From the NCBI RefSeq assembly GCF_000715075.1, contig NC_134102.1, positions 104,213,501-104,277,500 on the forward strand: DNA of 64,000 nucleotides, written 5' to 3'. The position numbers were made by a program, and so were the translations under genes. How positions within the stretch are numbered: position 1 is the stretch's first letter; every line of letters begins with the position of its first letter. A model generated the notes under the pieces. It was not told the DNA's origin. It did not search any database and worked only from the letters and a program-made list of their open reading frames with translations. This document shows positions 54,156 through 64,000 of this stretch, one piece after another. Source of the stretch: Nicotiana tabacum. Lineage: Eukaryota > Streptophyta > Magnoliopsida > Solanales > Solanaceae.

Positions 54156-55940
54156 ATGTCAACCATTAACGAGAACGATCAGTTGAACTAACAAAGTGGA
54201 ACTCCACCACACCACATACCTATAGGATCCCCACAGAAATCCCATGAGAATTCACCTAAAAGGTATGCTTCGTGCGCTGATGATCAATAGGGAGACGACC
54301 AAACCATGGAGCAGGATGCTCTAAAGCAACTGATTGCAGAAGACGTGAACAGTGCACTGTAGGCTTTTGTCAGAGAATTACCCAATGCGGTGCAAACTCC
54401 TCCGCCAGTTAACACGATAACTTTTAATAACCCGCATTTAGGGCTAGAAAACTCTGGAAGTGGGGAAATTCCTAATGAATATCGTGGTGGAGGGTCAGGT
54501 ACACCAAATAATTCAAATTTACAAAGTTTAGTGCTAACTTTGTAGAAACAGTTGAAGGAGCAAAACGAACATAGAGAGCAAATACTTGGCGTACCACCTG
54601 TGATAAAAGGTGTGGATATTGATAAGAATTCACAACAACCCTGGAAGCCAAGTGCAGCACCTTTACCGATTCCCAAAAAATTTAAAATGACCGATATTCC
54701 CAAATATGATAGAACAGCTGACCCTCGTGATCATGTAACTACGTTTACTACTGGCGTGAAAGGCAATAATTTAACCAAGAAGGAAATCGAATCAGTTTTG
54801 GTTAAAAAGTTTGGTGAAACACTCACAAAAGGGGCGTTAACATGGTATTCTATTTTACCTGAAAATTCTATTGATTCTTTTGTTGAGCATGCAGATTCAT
54901 TTATAAAAGCACATTTGGGAGCTCAAACAGTTGGAAAAAAGGATTGGGGGTATCTTTAAGGTTAAACAAGGAAGTACAGAATTGCTCAGGGAATTCGTAG
55001 ATAGATTCAAGCGGGAGGGATGACGCTACCTTGAGTACCTGATAATTGGGCAGCTATGGCATTCGCGAGCAACTTGAACGAGAAAATTTCAAAAGCCACT
55101 AGGAGATTGAAGGAAAGTTTGTGAGAATTTCCTGCAACAACTTGGAACGATGTGTACAATAGATACAGTACGAAGTTGCGGATAGAAGAAGATACGGTCA
55201 CACCTCCAATGGCCGAAGAAAGATCAGGTTCTAGACATTCAGAATCAGAAAGGAGGTTCGATAAAAATAGGTACGAGCCATACATGGGACCTACAGGACG
55301 AGATTCTTGATCTAAAGGGGAGAATCCATGATTTGATCCAAGATCAAGGCAAAAATATGCGATCTTTTCATCTAGATTCAAAAATGAGTGGGATTCCCAA
55401 AACAATGATTCTGATACGCAAACAAGAATAGGGGATTACAGCTTTAACGTTAGCACCTCTAAATTAGTGGATGTTTTAAGAGGTATGGGAGATAAGGTGT
55501 GGTGGCAAAAAGAGATGAGGTCAGATCCGAACAAAAGAAACCGAGATTTCTGGTGCGAGTTTAATAATGATCATGGCCATAGAATAGCAGATTATAGGCT
55601 TTTGCAAGGAGAGGTCGAACATTTATTAAAGCAAGGTTATCTTATTGATCTGTTCAATGAGAAAGGAAGACAATCATACATGAAGAACAGTCGGGAACCC
55701 CCAAAACCTCCATCACCAAAAAGAACAGTCAACGTCATCACTGGAGGAGATAAGGTCAATGGAGTGACATATACATCCCAAAAAAAGACGTCAAAGGTCA
55801 CTGTCACTCACGGGAAGCGAGTTATCCAAGTCTTGGATGGCGACAGTATAACATCCGATGATGAAGATGTGGATGGATTGATGATTCCTCACAACGATGC
55901 ACTGGTAATATCTTTGCATGTACATGATACTAATATAAAA
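54156..55940 (+). pseudogene. Tat gag (second element)
   Basis: ATG at 54156 (MSTINENDQLN, then a stop). The main frame 54552-54959 has PPVIKGVDIDKNSQQPWKPS, FKMTDIPKYDRTADPRDHV and LTKGALTWYSILPENSIDSFVEHADSFIKAH, the Tat gag core. A frameshift near 54955 leads to LLREFVDRFKREGM and, through stops, to 55467-55943: FWCEFNNDHGHRIADYRLLQGEVEHLLKQGYL (zinc-knuckle-like segment with cysteines reduced), then the approach to the protease (ITSDDEDVDGLMIPHNDALVIS). Confidence 0.85.
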
Positions 55941-56530
55941 TGAGTTTGATTGATTCAGGTAGTTCAGTAAACATCTTTTACTTAGCGTGGTGAATGAAAT
56001 ATAAGCTAATGATAAGGTCATACCAAAAGCACGAACCTTGTCTAGGTTTGATAATTCAAGCGTAGTTACGAAAGGGGAAATTGTACTTACCACATTTGCA
56101 GAAGGGGTCATCAAGGATACGAAGTTCCAGGTGATAGACGCGGATATGGCCTATAATACAATTCTGGGAAGGCCATGGATTCATGATATGTATGTTGTCC
56201 CATCCACTTTGCATAAATTCATCAAATTTCCTTCACAGTGGGGGATCCGTCGAATCCGCGGAGACTAACAAGCTTCACGAAGTATCAACTCGGTGGTGTT
56301 TGCAAGCACAAGAACCAACAGTTCAGATGCGGAATAGCAATTATAGAATTCAGTTGAGGACGTTGCTATTAAAACCTCAACTGAAGACACGTTAGATCAA
56401 ACTGAAGTTGACTCGAGACCCGATGTGATTTAGGAGCCTGAGGAAAATGAGAACATTAAAACAACCACCGAGGAGCTCGAAGCCCAAATATTATTTGACC
56501 ACTGGCCAGACAGGAAAGTTTACATCGGAG
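55941..56530 (+). pseudogene. Tat protease and linker (second element)
   Basis: LIDSGSSVNIFYL with the active-site Asp at about 55951-55985. A frame change at 56038 is followed by VVTKGEIVLTTFAEGVIKDTKFQVIDADMAYNTILGRPWIHDMYVVPSTLHKFIKF. Then acidic linker remnants with several stops up to 56530. Confidence 0.8.
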
Positions 56531-56535
56531 CAAAT

Positions 56536-57330
56536 TTGAGCCCTGAGATAAAAGGTACGTTAATTGAATTTATACGTGCTAACACAGATTGCTTTGCTTG
56601 GTCGCACTCATATATGACAGGTATACCACTGAAGGTGATGACTCATAAACTAAATGAGGATCCATTACACCCGTCTGTCAAGCAAAAGAAAAGGAAGCAA
56701 GGATCCTTCAAAAATCAAGTGATTCAGGATGAGGTACAAAAGCTTTTGAAAATTGGTTCAATACGGGAGGTAAAATACCTTGACTGGTTAGCTAATACCG
56801 TTGTGGTTCCATAAAAGAATGGAAAATGGCGAGTTTGCATAGACTATACTGATTTAAATAAGTCTTGTCCTAAAGATTCATTTCCTTTATCGCATATAGA
56901 TCAACGAATTGATTCTACCGCATGTCATGAACTTTTAATATTTTTAGATGCGTACTCAAGATATAACCAAATAAAAAGGGACCCTCTAGATGAAGAAAAA
57001 ACTTCCTTTATCACCAGACAGGGGTACTTATTGTTATAAAGTCATGCTATTTGGCTTGAAATATGTTGGAGCCACATATCAAAGATCGGTGACGAAAATG
57101 TTACAAGAACATATGGGAAAAACCATGGAAGTATACATAGAAGATATGTTAGTCAAGAAAACACATGCAGGAGATTATTTTCTACACTTGTCAGGCACCT
57201 TTGAAATTCTACGCAAGTATAATATGAAGCTAAATCCGGAAAAATGTATTTTTGGCGTGGCTTCAGGTAAGTTTTTAGGTTTTCTTATTTCTAGCAGGGG
57301 TATTGAAATAAATCCTGCATAGATCAAAGC
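56536..57330 (+). pseudogene. Tat reverse transcriptase (second element)
   Basis: SPEIKGTLIEFIRANTDCFAWSHSYMTGIP, a stop at 56812, then VCIDYTDLNKSCPKDSFPL and FLDAYSRYNQIKRDP. After a frame change come MLFGLKYVGATYQRSVTKML and the catalytic box YIEDMLVK, where the first Asp of YIDD is Glu51 of this frame (57140-57142). Then LNPEKCIFGVASGKFLGFLISSRGIEINP. Inactive. Confidence 0.92.
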
Positions 57331-57333
57331 TAT

Positions 57334-57793
57334 TTAGGAAATACCGGATATACTCACGAGCAAGAAAGAAGTGCAGAGATTAACAGGCATGATAGCAGGT
57401 TTGGGAAGGTTTATATCAAAGTCATTGGAAAAAAGTTTTAAATTCTTTTCAGTGTTGAAAAAGCAGAATCGGTTTGAATGGACTGATGAGTAACAATAAG
57501 CTCTCAAGTACCTAAAGTCATATCTATCGAATCCGCCTTTGTTGGCCAAACCAAAAGACGATGAAAGATCGCCCATTTAACTCGTTGTGTCAGAAGTAGT
57601 GGTAAGTGCGGTGTTGGCACGAGAAGATAAAGGTAAACAATCCCTAATTTATTATGTTAGTAAATCTTTACTAGATGTAGAGACAAGATATCCACATTTG
57701 GAAAAGCTTTCTTTAACATTAATTATGGAATCTAGGAAGTTACGACCTTATTTTCAATGTCATCCTATTTCTGTTATAACTGCTTTCCCCTGA
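57334..57793 (+). pseudogene. Tat first RNase H (second element)
   Basis: VQRLTGMIAGLGRFISKSLEKSFKFFSVL precedes it. A stop at 57491, then VVSEVVVSAVLAREDKGKQSLIYYVSKSLLDVETRYPHLEKLSLTLIMESRKLRPYF. As in the other Tat element the first catalytic Asp is missing. Confidence 0.8.
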
Positions 57794-58345
57794 GGAATAT
57801 ACTGCATAAACAGGAATTATCAGGTAGATTAGCTAAATGGGAAATAGAACTCAGTGAGTATGATATCATATATCAACCTAGAACTGCAATAAAATCGCAG
57901 GTTTTAGCAGATTTTGTAGCAAAATTTAGCACGAATTTAGTTCCTGAAGCAAAGAAGGAGCTACAGGTGTTTATCGGAGCTAATTCGGAAACTTGGACCC
58001 TGCTCACCGACAGTTCCTCAAATGTTAAAGGAGCAGGTTTAGGAATTGTTCTAATTCCAACTTTAGGTGAAGTCATAGGACAAGCAATAAAATGTTATCC
58101 AATCACTAACAACGAGGCAGACTACAGAGCTGTGATTGCAGGTTTAGAATTGGCAAGAGAACTTGGTATCGAGCAAATTATGATCAAAAGTGACTCGCAG
58201 TTGGTGGTTAACTAAATGCAGGGGACTTACGTGGCAAAAGAGACGTGAATGCAGCAATACCTGGAAAAGATACGAGAATTACTTAGACAATTTCAGACGT
58301 GGAAACCCGTGCAAATACCCAGGAAGGAAAATGCAGAAGCAGGCG
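57787..58345 (+). pseudogene. Tat second, archaeal-type RNase H (second element)
   Basis: LAKWEIELSEYDIIYQPRTAIKSQVLADFVAKF, LLTDSSSNVKGAGLGIVL (Asp), PITNNEADYRAVIAGLELARELG (Glu), IMIKSDSQLVVN (Asp) and a stop at 58213, then ENAEAGALANL, where the final Asp is Gly. Confidence 0.88.
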
Positions 58346-59705
58346 CGTTGGCAAATCTCATGTCTTTCATGGATGTAACAAATGCAGAAAATGCTATTAT
58401 GATACATTTGTTTCATTCAGCGCTCGATCAAACCAAGAGTGAGGTAAATTTTAATAATTTAACTTGGGATTGGAGAAACGACTTTATGAACTTTTTGCAG
58501 TATGGTATCTTGCCTGGAGATAAGAAGAAATTCCAATTATTACGGCTGAAAGTTGCATGGTACTGCTTAATTCATGGAAATTTGTATCGTAAAATATTTG
58601 GTGGACCTTTAGCACGGTGCCTTGGACCATCAAAAACAGAGTACGTAATGAAAGAAGTACATGAGGGGCATTGTGGCAATCACTCTGGGGGAAGATAGTT
58701 GGTGAAAACATTAATAAGGGCGGGATATTATTGGCAAAAAATGGAAGAAAACACAGAGAATTTTGCAGTCAGGTGCGATAAGTGTCAACGATATGCCACT
58801 AATATACATCGACCGGCGAAGTTGCTGCATTCAATTATTTCGTTTTGGCCCTTCATGAAGTGGGGCATGGACATCGTAAGGCTGTTGCCTGAAGCTAAAG
58901 GGAAGATACTATTTCTGTTAGTTTTAACATATTATTTCTCAAAATGGGTAGAAACAGGTGATTTTAAACAGGTGCGATAAAAAGAAGTTATGGATTTAAT
59001 TTGGCGAAATATTATATGCTGGTTTGGAGTTCCAAAAGAGATTGTATGTGACAATGGCCCACAATTCATAGGCGCGAAAGTCACAGAACTCTTCCAAAGT
59101 TAGCAGATTAAACGAATTACTTCTGCACCTTATCACCATGCGACCAACGGGAAAGATGAATCGACGAATAAAGTTATAACAATAACTTAAAAAAGAGATT
59201 GGAAGAGTCAAAAGGCAAATGGCCAGAAGTATTACCAGGGGTGCTATGGGCTTACCGAGCAACAATAAAAACTAGTATAGGTGAGACACCATTTTCACTT
59301 ATATACGGAGCAGAAGCTTTGATTCCGGTGGAGATAGGTGAACCAAGTACAATATATACGCATGCCACTGAAGCGGCAAATGAGGAAGAGTTGCAGACAA
59401 ATTTGGATTTGTTAGAAAAAAGGAGGGAAGCATCATTAATTCGAATGGCGGCTCAAAAGCAGATGATTGAACGATAATATAACAGGAAAGCCAATTTGAG
59501 GTATTTTAAGATTGGGGACTTCGTCCTCAAGAAGGTGTTCCGGTCAACAAGAGCGGCAAATGCAGGTGAAATTGAGTCCAACTTAGGAAGGCCCATATAG
59601 GGTTAGAGGCGTCGCTGAAAAAGGAGCATACGAGTTGGAAACCATGGATGGCAAGACGCTACCGACGAACTGGAATGCGGTCCATTTGAATAAGTATTAC
59701 TTCTA
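58346..59705 (+). pseudogene. Tat integrase (second element)
   Basis: LTWDWRNDFMNFLQYGILPGD, EVHEGHCGNHSGGR and a stop at 58698. CDKCQRYATNIHRP completes the zinc domain, then KWGMDIVRLLPEAKGK (Asp), IVCDNGPQFIGAK (Asp) and KDESTNKVI (Glu; GQAES usual). The C-terminal part is LPGVLWAYRATIKTSIGETPFSLIYGAEALIPVEIG (59199-59477), followed through a stop by LRYFKIGDFVLKKVF and NWNAVHLNKYYF to about 59705. The catalytic residues survive, but stops and shifts break it. Confidence 0.88.
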
Positions 59706-60549
59706 GACGGGGAAAATACCCACGATTAGGTATCACGCAAGTTCAATTTTATTTTGTTCTTTTAAATTTTACTAACCATTTTAGATGATAAGAAAAAAGG
59801 TGGCATGTACCAAATGATGATTTTAAACCCGAAAGACACGCGAAAAACTGAATTATTCCCGGTCTAGGTTATAACTTTTCTGATGGAAAAAAGGTTATGC
59901 AGTCATCATTTAAAAAATTATCTCTGAGTCACGTTTGTATTTTTCTATTACATGGAAAGGACCAAAACAAAGGAGTTGATCCAGTGTTCGATATTTCATA
60001 CTTCAATGCTCCAATACTAGGGGGACTATGCATATAGAAGAATACACAAGGAAGGAAAATATATACGAAGGGCATAGTTCAGCCTAGATCAAAACCTTGA
60101 ACATACCCTTGAAAAGTTTTCAAAGTAGTTCAAACTCGCAAAAAGGATGCAAGATATTCCTACGAGCTTCTAGGTTAAGGTCATAAATTTAGTCGCGGGA
60201 AAGTAGACCCGAATTTGTAAATCTGCTACAATGAAAGCAATTATGAATATGTTGTATGAACAGTTATGAAAATGATATACAGAATTTATTTGAAAGTTCA
60301 AAGCATAAAACTTCCTCAAATTATTTTCATGTCTACTTTATGTTTCATACATTGAGACGTCATCTTCATCAGTGTCATTAATATAAAAGGGCCCTCTTTT
60401 GTAAAAACTCGTGTGTATTGAAGTCACGGATTATTAAAGCATTTTTAAGTGCAAGTGAAAGCTCAAATATTTAAAGGGAAAAAGCATAATCTGCAATAAA
60501 GACATTTATATATAGTAACCCTAAAGAACAAGGGTGATATTCTTGTCAT
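59706..60549 (+). other. Spacer between Tat pol and the antisense gene (second element)
   Basis: AT-rich, no gene recognised. The GGGGGACTATGCATATAGAAG at 60011 resembles a displaced polypurine tract, but no LTR follows it. Confidence 0.5.
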
Positions 60550-63300
60550 CTAACCCCAAAACGCCAGGGGCAGGCAAAAAAAAACCTTCCAAAAAGTTGT
60601 TAGAATAAAAAAAAAGGCAACATAAGGGAGTTCCAAGTAAGAGCCAACAAAAGAGTATGGAAAAGGAGAAAAGTTAAGGAGCATCATCAACATGAGAAGA
60701 GGGATCAACTTGGGGAGAAGAGACCTGAACACCAGCTCTGCGAGGAACAAGTCCATCTCCGGCACCCTTAGAACCTTCTTCTTCAGGTGTGAAAAAGCTT
60801 TGACGTTGCTAAGTTTGATTAATTTCTTCTCTAGCCCCAGCAATCTCAGCATTAAGGTCAAAACCTTCCTGGCTGGCTTCACTTAAAGTCTCGAAGCGAG
60901 TGTTCAGAAAAGTCCAGCTAACATCTAACGATAACTTATCCTCGAGGGCCTCATAGTCTCTCTCCCACTGATCAATTTCGGCTCTCAGCTCTTATTCTTC
61001 TACTTCCGATGCTTCATAAGCTGTCTTCAAAGGAGCAAGAGAACTTTCCAAGAACTGAATTTTATTTGTAGAGGTGCGGAGATCTTCCTGAGCTTGGGTA
61101 AGTGTTTGAATCAATTCACTTGCGTAAACCTCTTTTTGATTAAGGAGTTCTTTCAAATCCCTTATCTCTTCAGTAGCCTTGGAAAGTTGTTCAGCAAAAG
61201 AGGATTCCAGTCTATCCTTATCCTTCTCAACTTGACTGGAAGAAGCTTTTTCAACCGCTAACTCAGCGGAAGTCATTCTCATTTATCATTCCAAAGCACT
61301 TTTCTCTTCTGCAAAAACGTCCTTTTTCCAATTGAAGACCTTCGAATTGTTCTTTCCAGTTGTCAGCCTCGGTACGCAATTTAATTATCTATTGATCAGT
61401 CTGAGAGACTCTTTTCATAAGCTCCGAACCAATCAGACTAATCTACAAAAAGGTAGGGAAAAAAGAGTTATGAGTGAGAAAAAGGAAGGAAGGAAATGTA
61501 AGCAAGCTTATACCTTCAGAGAAGAACGAAAAATGCCCTTCATTAAAGTCATTGAACTATGGCTTTCCAACTTCTTCTTCTCCACGGGTCCTAACAATGG
61601 CTTCAGCCACACATCAGCTTGACCAGACTTCCTCAATAAATTTTCACCCCTAGGAACCTCAATTACAACTCTTCTCATTTCCCTCATGTTGCTAGAAGGC
61701 TCAGCTTCTACATGAGAAGCAGCAATGGGAGCAACAACCGGAGTAACATTAGGTAAAGACATAGGGGGCTAACAGTAGATGAAACTGGAGAGGAATCAAG
61801 AGGCAATTCTTCAGAAACAGGCCTGAAGCCTTCTTTACCCTCAAGGCCATGGGCAAACAACCTATCAACGGGACTAGATGGGGATTAGCTACGTCTTCAT
61901 CAGAAATTTCTAAAGGAGTATTATCTGGCTCGTCAATGAGTCTGAAAGGAATTGAACTCGACAGAGGATCATAAGAAGTAGGGGTTTCATCGTCAGAAAT
62001 CACGCGTCTCCTGACACGCGGCTTTTTCACCAAAGAACCTTCTTCTACCTCATCTTCATTATCAGACCCACGAGCTTCACCAGTTTTCCTCTTGGAGGAA
62101 GAAGCACTCAAAATTCGTTCCTGAGCAAGGCTTATAGAAAGCATGGTTGATAAAACAGATGCGAAACTAATGCCACGAATAGCAAACCCTAATAAAAAAA
62201 GAGGATGATGAAAAAAAAATTACATATGAACAAGCAAAAGAAGAAGAAAAACTAAGAGGGTGAAGAGTACCGTGCGTCTTCACTTTCAAACCGAATTTTT
62301 GAGAAAGCAATTTTCACAATCTTTTATCCATAGGAGCAGCAGTCAATATCTTTTCTACCCAAGTACGGAAGTTCGGAATTTCTTCAAAGACTTCCATAGT
62401 TGCTGGAAAAATGGATATATGGTTACATAAAGGAATTTATGATATAAAAAAAAACTTACGTGCAAAGTTTTATTTTTTCTGGAAAAATCATGTTTTCATC
62501 ACCCACTAACCCACTCGTGGGGGCAGCAACAAAACGGGCGTACCAGCCACGGTTCCGGTCATCCTCGGGGCTAACTAATACTCTTTTACTTCTAGCCACG
62601 AGGGAAAAAACTCCTCCATGAAACAACTTGGGGGAATAAAGATGAAGTAAGTGACGAAAGGTAAAAGGCACAGTGACCAAATCCGATAAATAACGAACGC
62701 ATGCTACCGCCCTCCACACGATGGGACCAATCTGACCAAGACACACATTAAAATAGCGATAAAACTCTATGATCACTGGATCAATGAGAGGCTTAAACCC
62801 TATAGTGAAAGGGTAGGTATAAATAAAAGAAAACCCGACATGGTAAGAGGTGATTCTTTGATTAGCATCAGGGATTAAAACTGGAAAATCTAGTTTCCAA
62901 TAACATTCTCGTTGAACTAAGAAAAGTAGGCTAGGAGTGATTAAACTTGGATAAAGTTCAGCAGGGTTAAGGGAAGCTATAGAGGAGACTTGATTCCTCA
63001 AGGTCTCACAATCTGACCCAAAAATAATTCTTGAGGAACAATCTCAGCAACCGTAGGCTCTCGCACATGTTCATTCAGGTCCCTATTTCTAGAAGAGGAT
63101 TTAGGGGTCAGAGGAGCCCTAGGTTTAGAAGAAGATGGTCTAGCAGAACTACTTTGAGAAGAGGAACCACGAGTAGATAACGAACCAAGGCTACGAAGTC
63201 TACCACCTCTCCTACTTCTAGTAGGGGCAGTAGAAGGAGCGAGTTCATCTACGATCACAACTTTGCGAGGGTGTGGTATTGATGAAGACATGTTTAACAA
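60550..63300 (-). pseudogene. Antisense gene of the second Tat element (putative gypsy-type transposon family)
   Basis: Start MLNMSSSIPHPRKVVIVDEL at 63300, then a Ser/Arg-rich segment. After a frameshift near 63000 the N-terminal domain reads ITSYHVGFSFIYTYPFTIG, LIDPVIIEFYRYFNVCLGQIGP, LLHLYSPKLFHGGVFSLVARSKRV, DRNRGWYARFVAAP. Splice signals: intron 62459-62403 (GTAAGTTT...TTCCAG) and intron 62270-62189 (GTACTCTT...TATTAG). Later parts are acidic with a basic patch (KKPRVRRRVISDDE), and a coiled coil at 61282-60992 (LSKATEEIRDLKELLNQKEV). Same order of parts as 30718-28020, so the two genes are homologous. Function unknown. Confidence 0.75.
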
Positions 63301-63393
63301 AAGAAATACAGAGGAAAGGTACAGAGATATGAAGAAGGACTAAGATAATGGATACAAAAGGAAGAAGGTCTCAAGAAATCAAAAAGTATGAAG

Positions 63394-63401
63394 TATTTAT
63401 A
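63394..63401 (-). promoter_or_regulatory. TATA box of the second antisense gene
   Basis: TATAAATA on the minus strand, about 95 bp upstream of the ATG at 63300. Confidence 0.6.
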
Positions 63402-63643
63402 AAGAGATACAACCATCGTTAAAAATAGTCATTATGAAGCGTCATAATGGAACCGTTACTTCATGACTAACGTAGCCGCAAAAAAAACCCTAAAAGCGCT
63501 GAGAAACTGGAGATCCAGTCATAAAAAGCCACTTGGTATGTGCATTAAATGAATGTGACATACGTCGCATCGATTCTCAAGGAGGCATAATGATACTCGA
63601 GAAAACGGTGGCAAAGAATTCCTGCCATAAAACTTACCACTTC

Positions 63644-63687
63644 CTGAATATTCAGTTGAGAATATTCAGAAAGTGGGGGAGACTATC
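63644..63687 (+). promoter_or_regulatory. Hairpin and polypurine tract of the second Tat element
   Basis: Perfect inverted repeat with 10-nt arms CTGAATATTC (63644-63653) and GAATATTCAG (63660-63669), 6-nt loop, followed by AAAGTGGGGGAGACTATC and the LTR start at 63688. Confidence 0.88.
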
Positions 63688-64000
63688 TGTATTGGTGGAA
63701 AAAAGACATGACATGTGGGCTTTCAACAAACTGACGGGGCATGATACGTGGAACATCGATGTAAGGACAAATGGCATTCTTAATTAGACGAATTAAAGAG
63801 TGCAGAAAAATGCACGGGAGAAACACCCACGGGGTAAAGGAAGAAACAAGAGCGGAATGAATCAAGGCTGCAAAGAAGGGAAGATACACGAACCTGATGT
63901 AAATATAGAAGGGAAATCGGTACAATTACAAGAAATCTTCAGTCATAAATGTTTTCGTTACGGTTAAACATGGTAACGGGCAATCAATACAATTAATACC
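63688..64000 (+). repeat. 3' LTR of the second Tat element (partial)
   Basis: Starts TGTATTGGTGG. 313 bp are visible and align with 53429 onward; the rest is beyond the window. Confidence 0.88.

Larger units (their letters stand above)
53429..64000 (+). mobile_element. Second Tat-lineage retrotransposon (3' LTR cut by window end)
   Basis: 5' LTR 53429-54088, gag from 54156, protease, RT, two RNase H domains, integrase to about 59705, spacer, antisense gene 63300-60550, hairpin plus polypurine tract, and a 3' LTR from 63688 to the edge. Same plan as 22544-31771 but clearly a different family. Many stops and strong LTR divergence mark it as old. Confidence 0.92.

Noticed and set aside
60011..60031. 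GGGGGACTATGCATATAG as a polypurine tract and LTR start
   Set aside because: No sequence matching the 5' LTR follows. The true tract and LTR start are at 63670-63688.

Overview
This window looks like plant heterochromatic or intergenic DNA from a large-genome member of the Solanaceae, most likely Nicotiana. That assignment is an inference from the retroelement families and from an iron-response-type bHLH exon; no species marker is present. Nearly all coding sequence belongs to decayed Ty3/gypsy LTR retrotransposons. I see no rRNA, tRNA or CRISPR, no bacterial-type operon, and only one fragment of an ordinary cellular gene. All boundaries were read by eye from direct repeats, target-site duplications (TSDs), primer-binding sites and polypurine tracts.

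Layout. (1) 1-22543 is an Athila-lineage element on the minus strand. Its 5' LTR is 21462-22543, followed by a tRNA-Asp-type PBS, gag, pol and an ORF in the env position at 6484-8135; its 3' end lies off the left edge. It has been invaded three times: by a solo chromovirus LTR (580-2889, TSD CTAAC), by a truncated chromovirus fragment of the same family (3527-6262) flanked by about 270 bp of duplicated host DNA, and by a young non-autonomous Athila-like element on the plus strand (13595-19885) with two 1399-bp LTRs. (2) 22544-31771 is the 3' part of a Tat-lineage element (plus strand; protease, RT, RNase H, second archaeal-type RNase H, integrase) with a spliced antisense gene before its 3' LTR. 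Athila probably inserted into it. (3) 31904-32261 is the last exon of a subgroup Ib bHLH gene (bHLH38/39/100/101, ORG2/ORG3 type); the Tat element abuts its presumed intron.

(4) 32.3-40.2 kb is AT-rich DNA with DNA transposons: a hAT element (32711-33672, TSD CGTATATT), a Mutator-like element (36508-37655, 9-bp TSD) and a 45/90-bp tandem repeat. (5) 41225-51934 is a structurally complete Tekay/Del chromovirus (TSD CTCAT, 2.65- and 2.94-kb LTRs) with inactivated pol, sitting inside a foldback transposon with 25-bp inverted repeats (40229-52516). (6) 52524-53301 is a Tourist-like MITE. (7) 53429 to the window end is a second, older Tat element, again with an antisense gene; its 3' LTR is cut by the window edge.

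How the parts relate. The left half is a nest: bHLH gene, then Tat, then Athila, then three younger insertions. The most interesting structure lies in non-coding parts of the elements. All five 3' LTR junctions visible here are preceded, 10-21 nt upstream, by an inverted repeat. CpG-rich palindrome arrays sit just upstream of TATA boxes in several unrelated families. Both Tat antisense genes have their own TATA box. The youngest element encodes a zinc-knuckle/coiled-coil protein I do not recognise.
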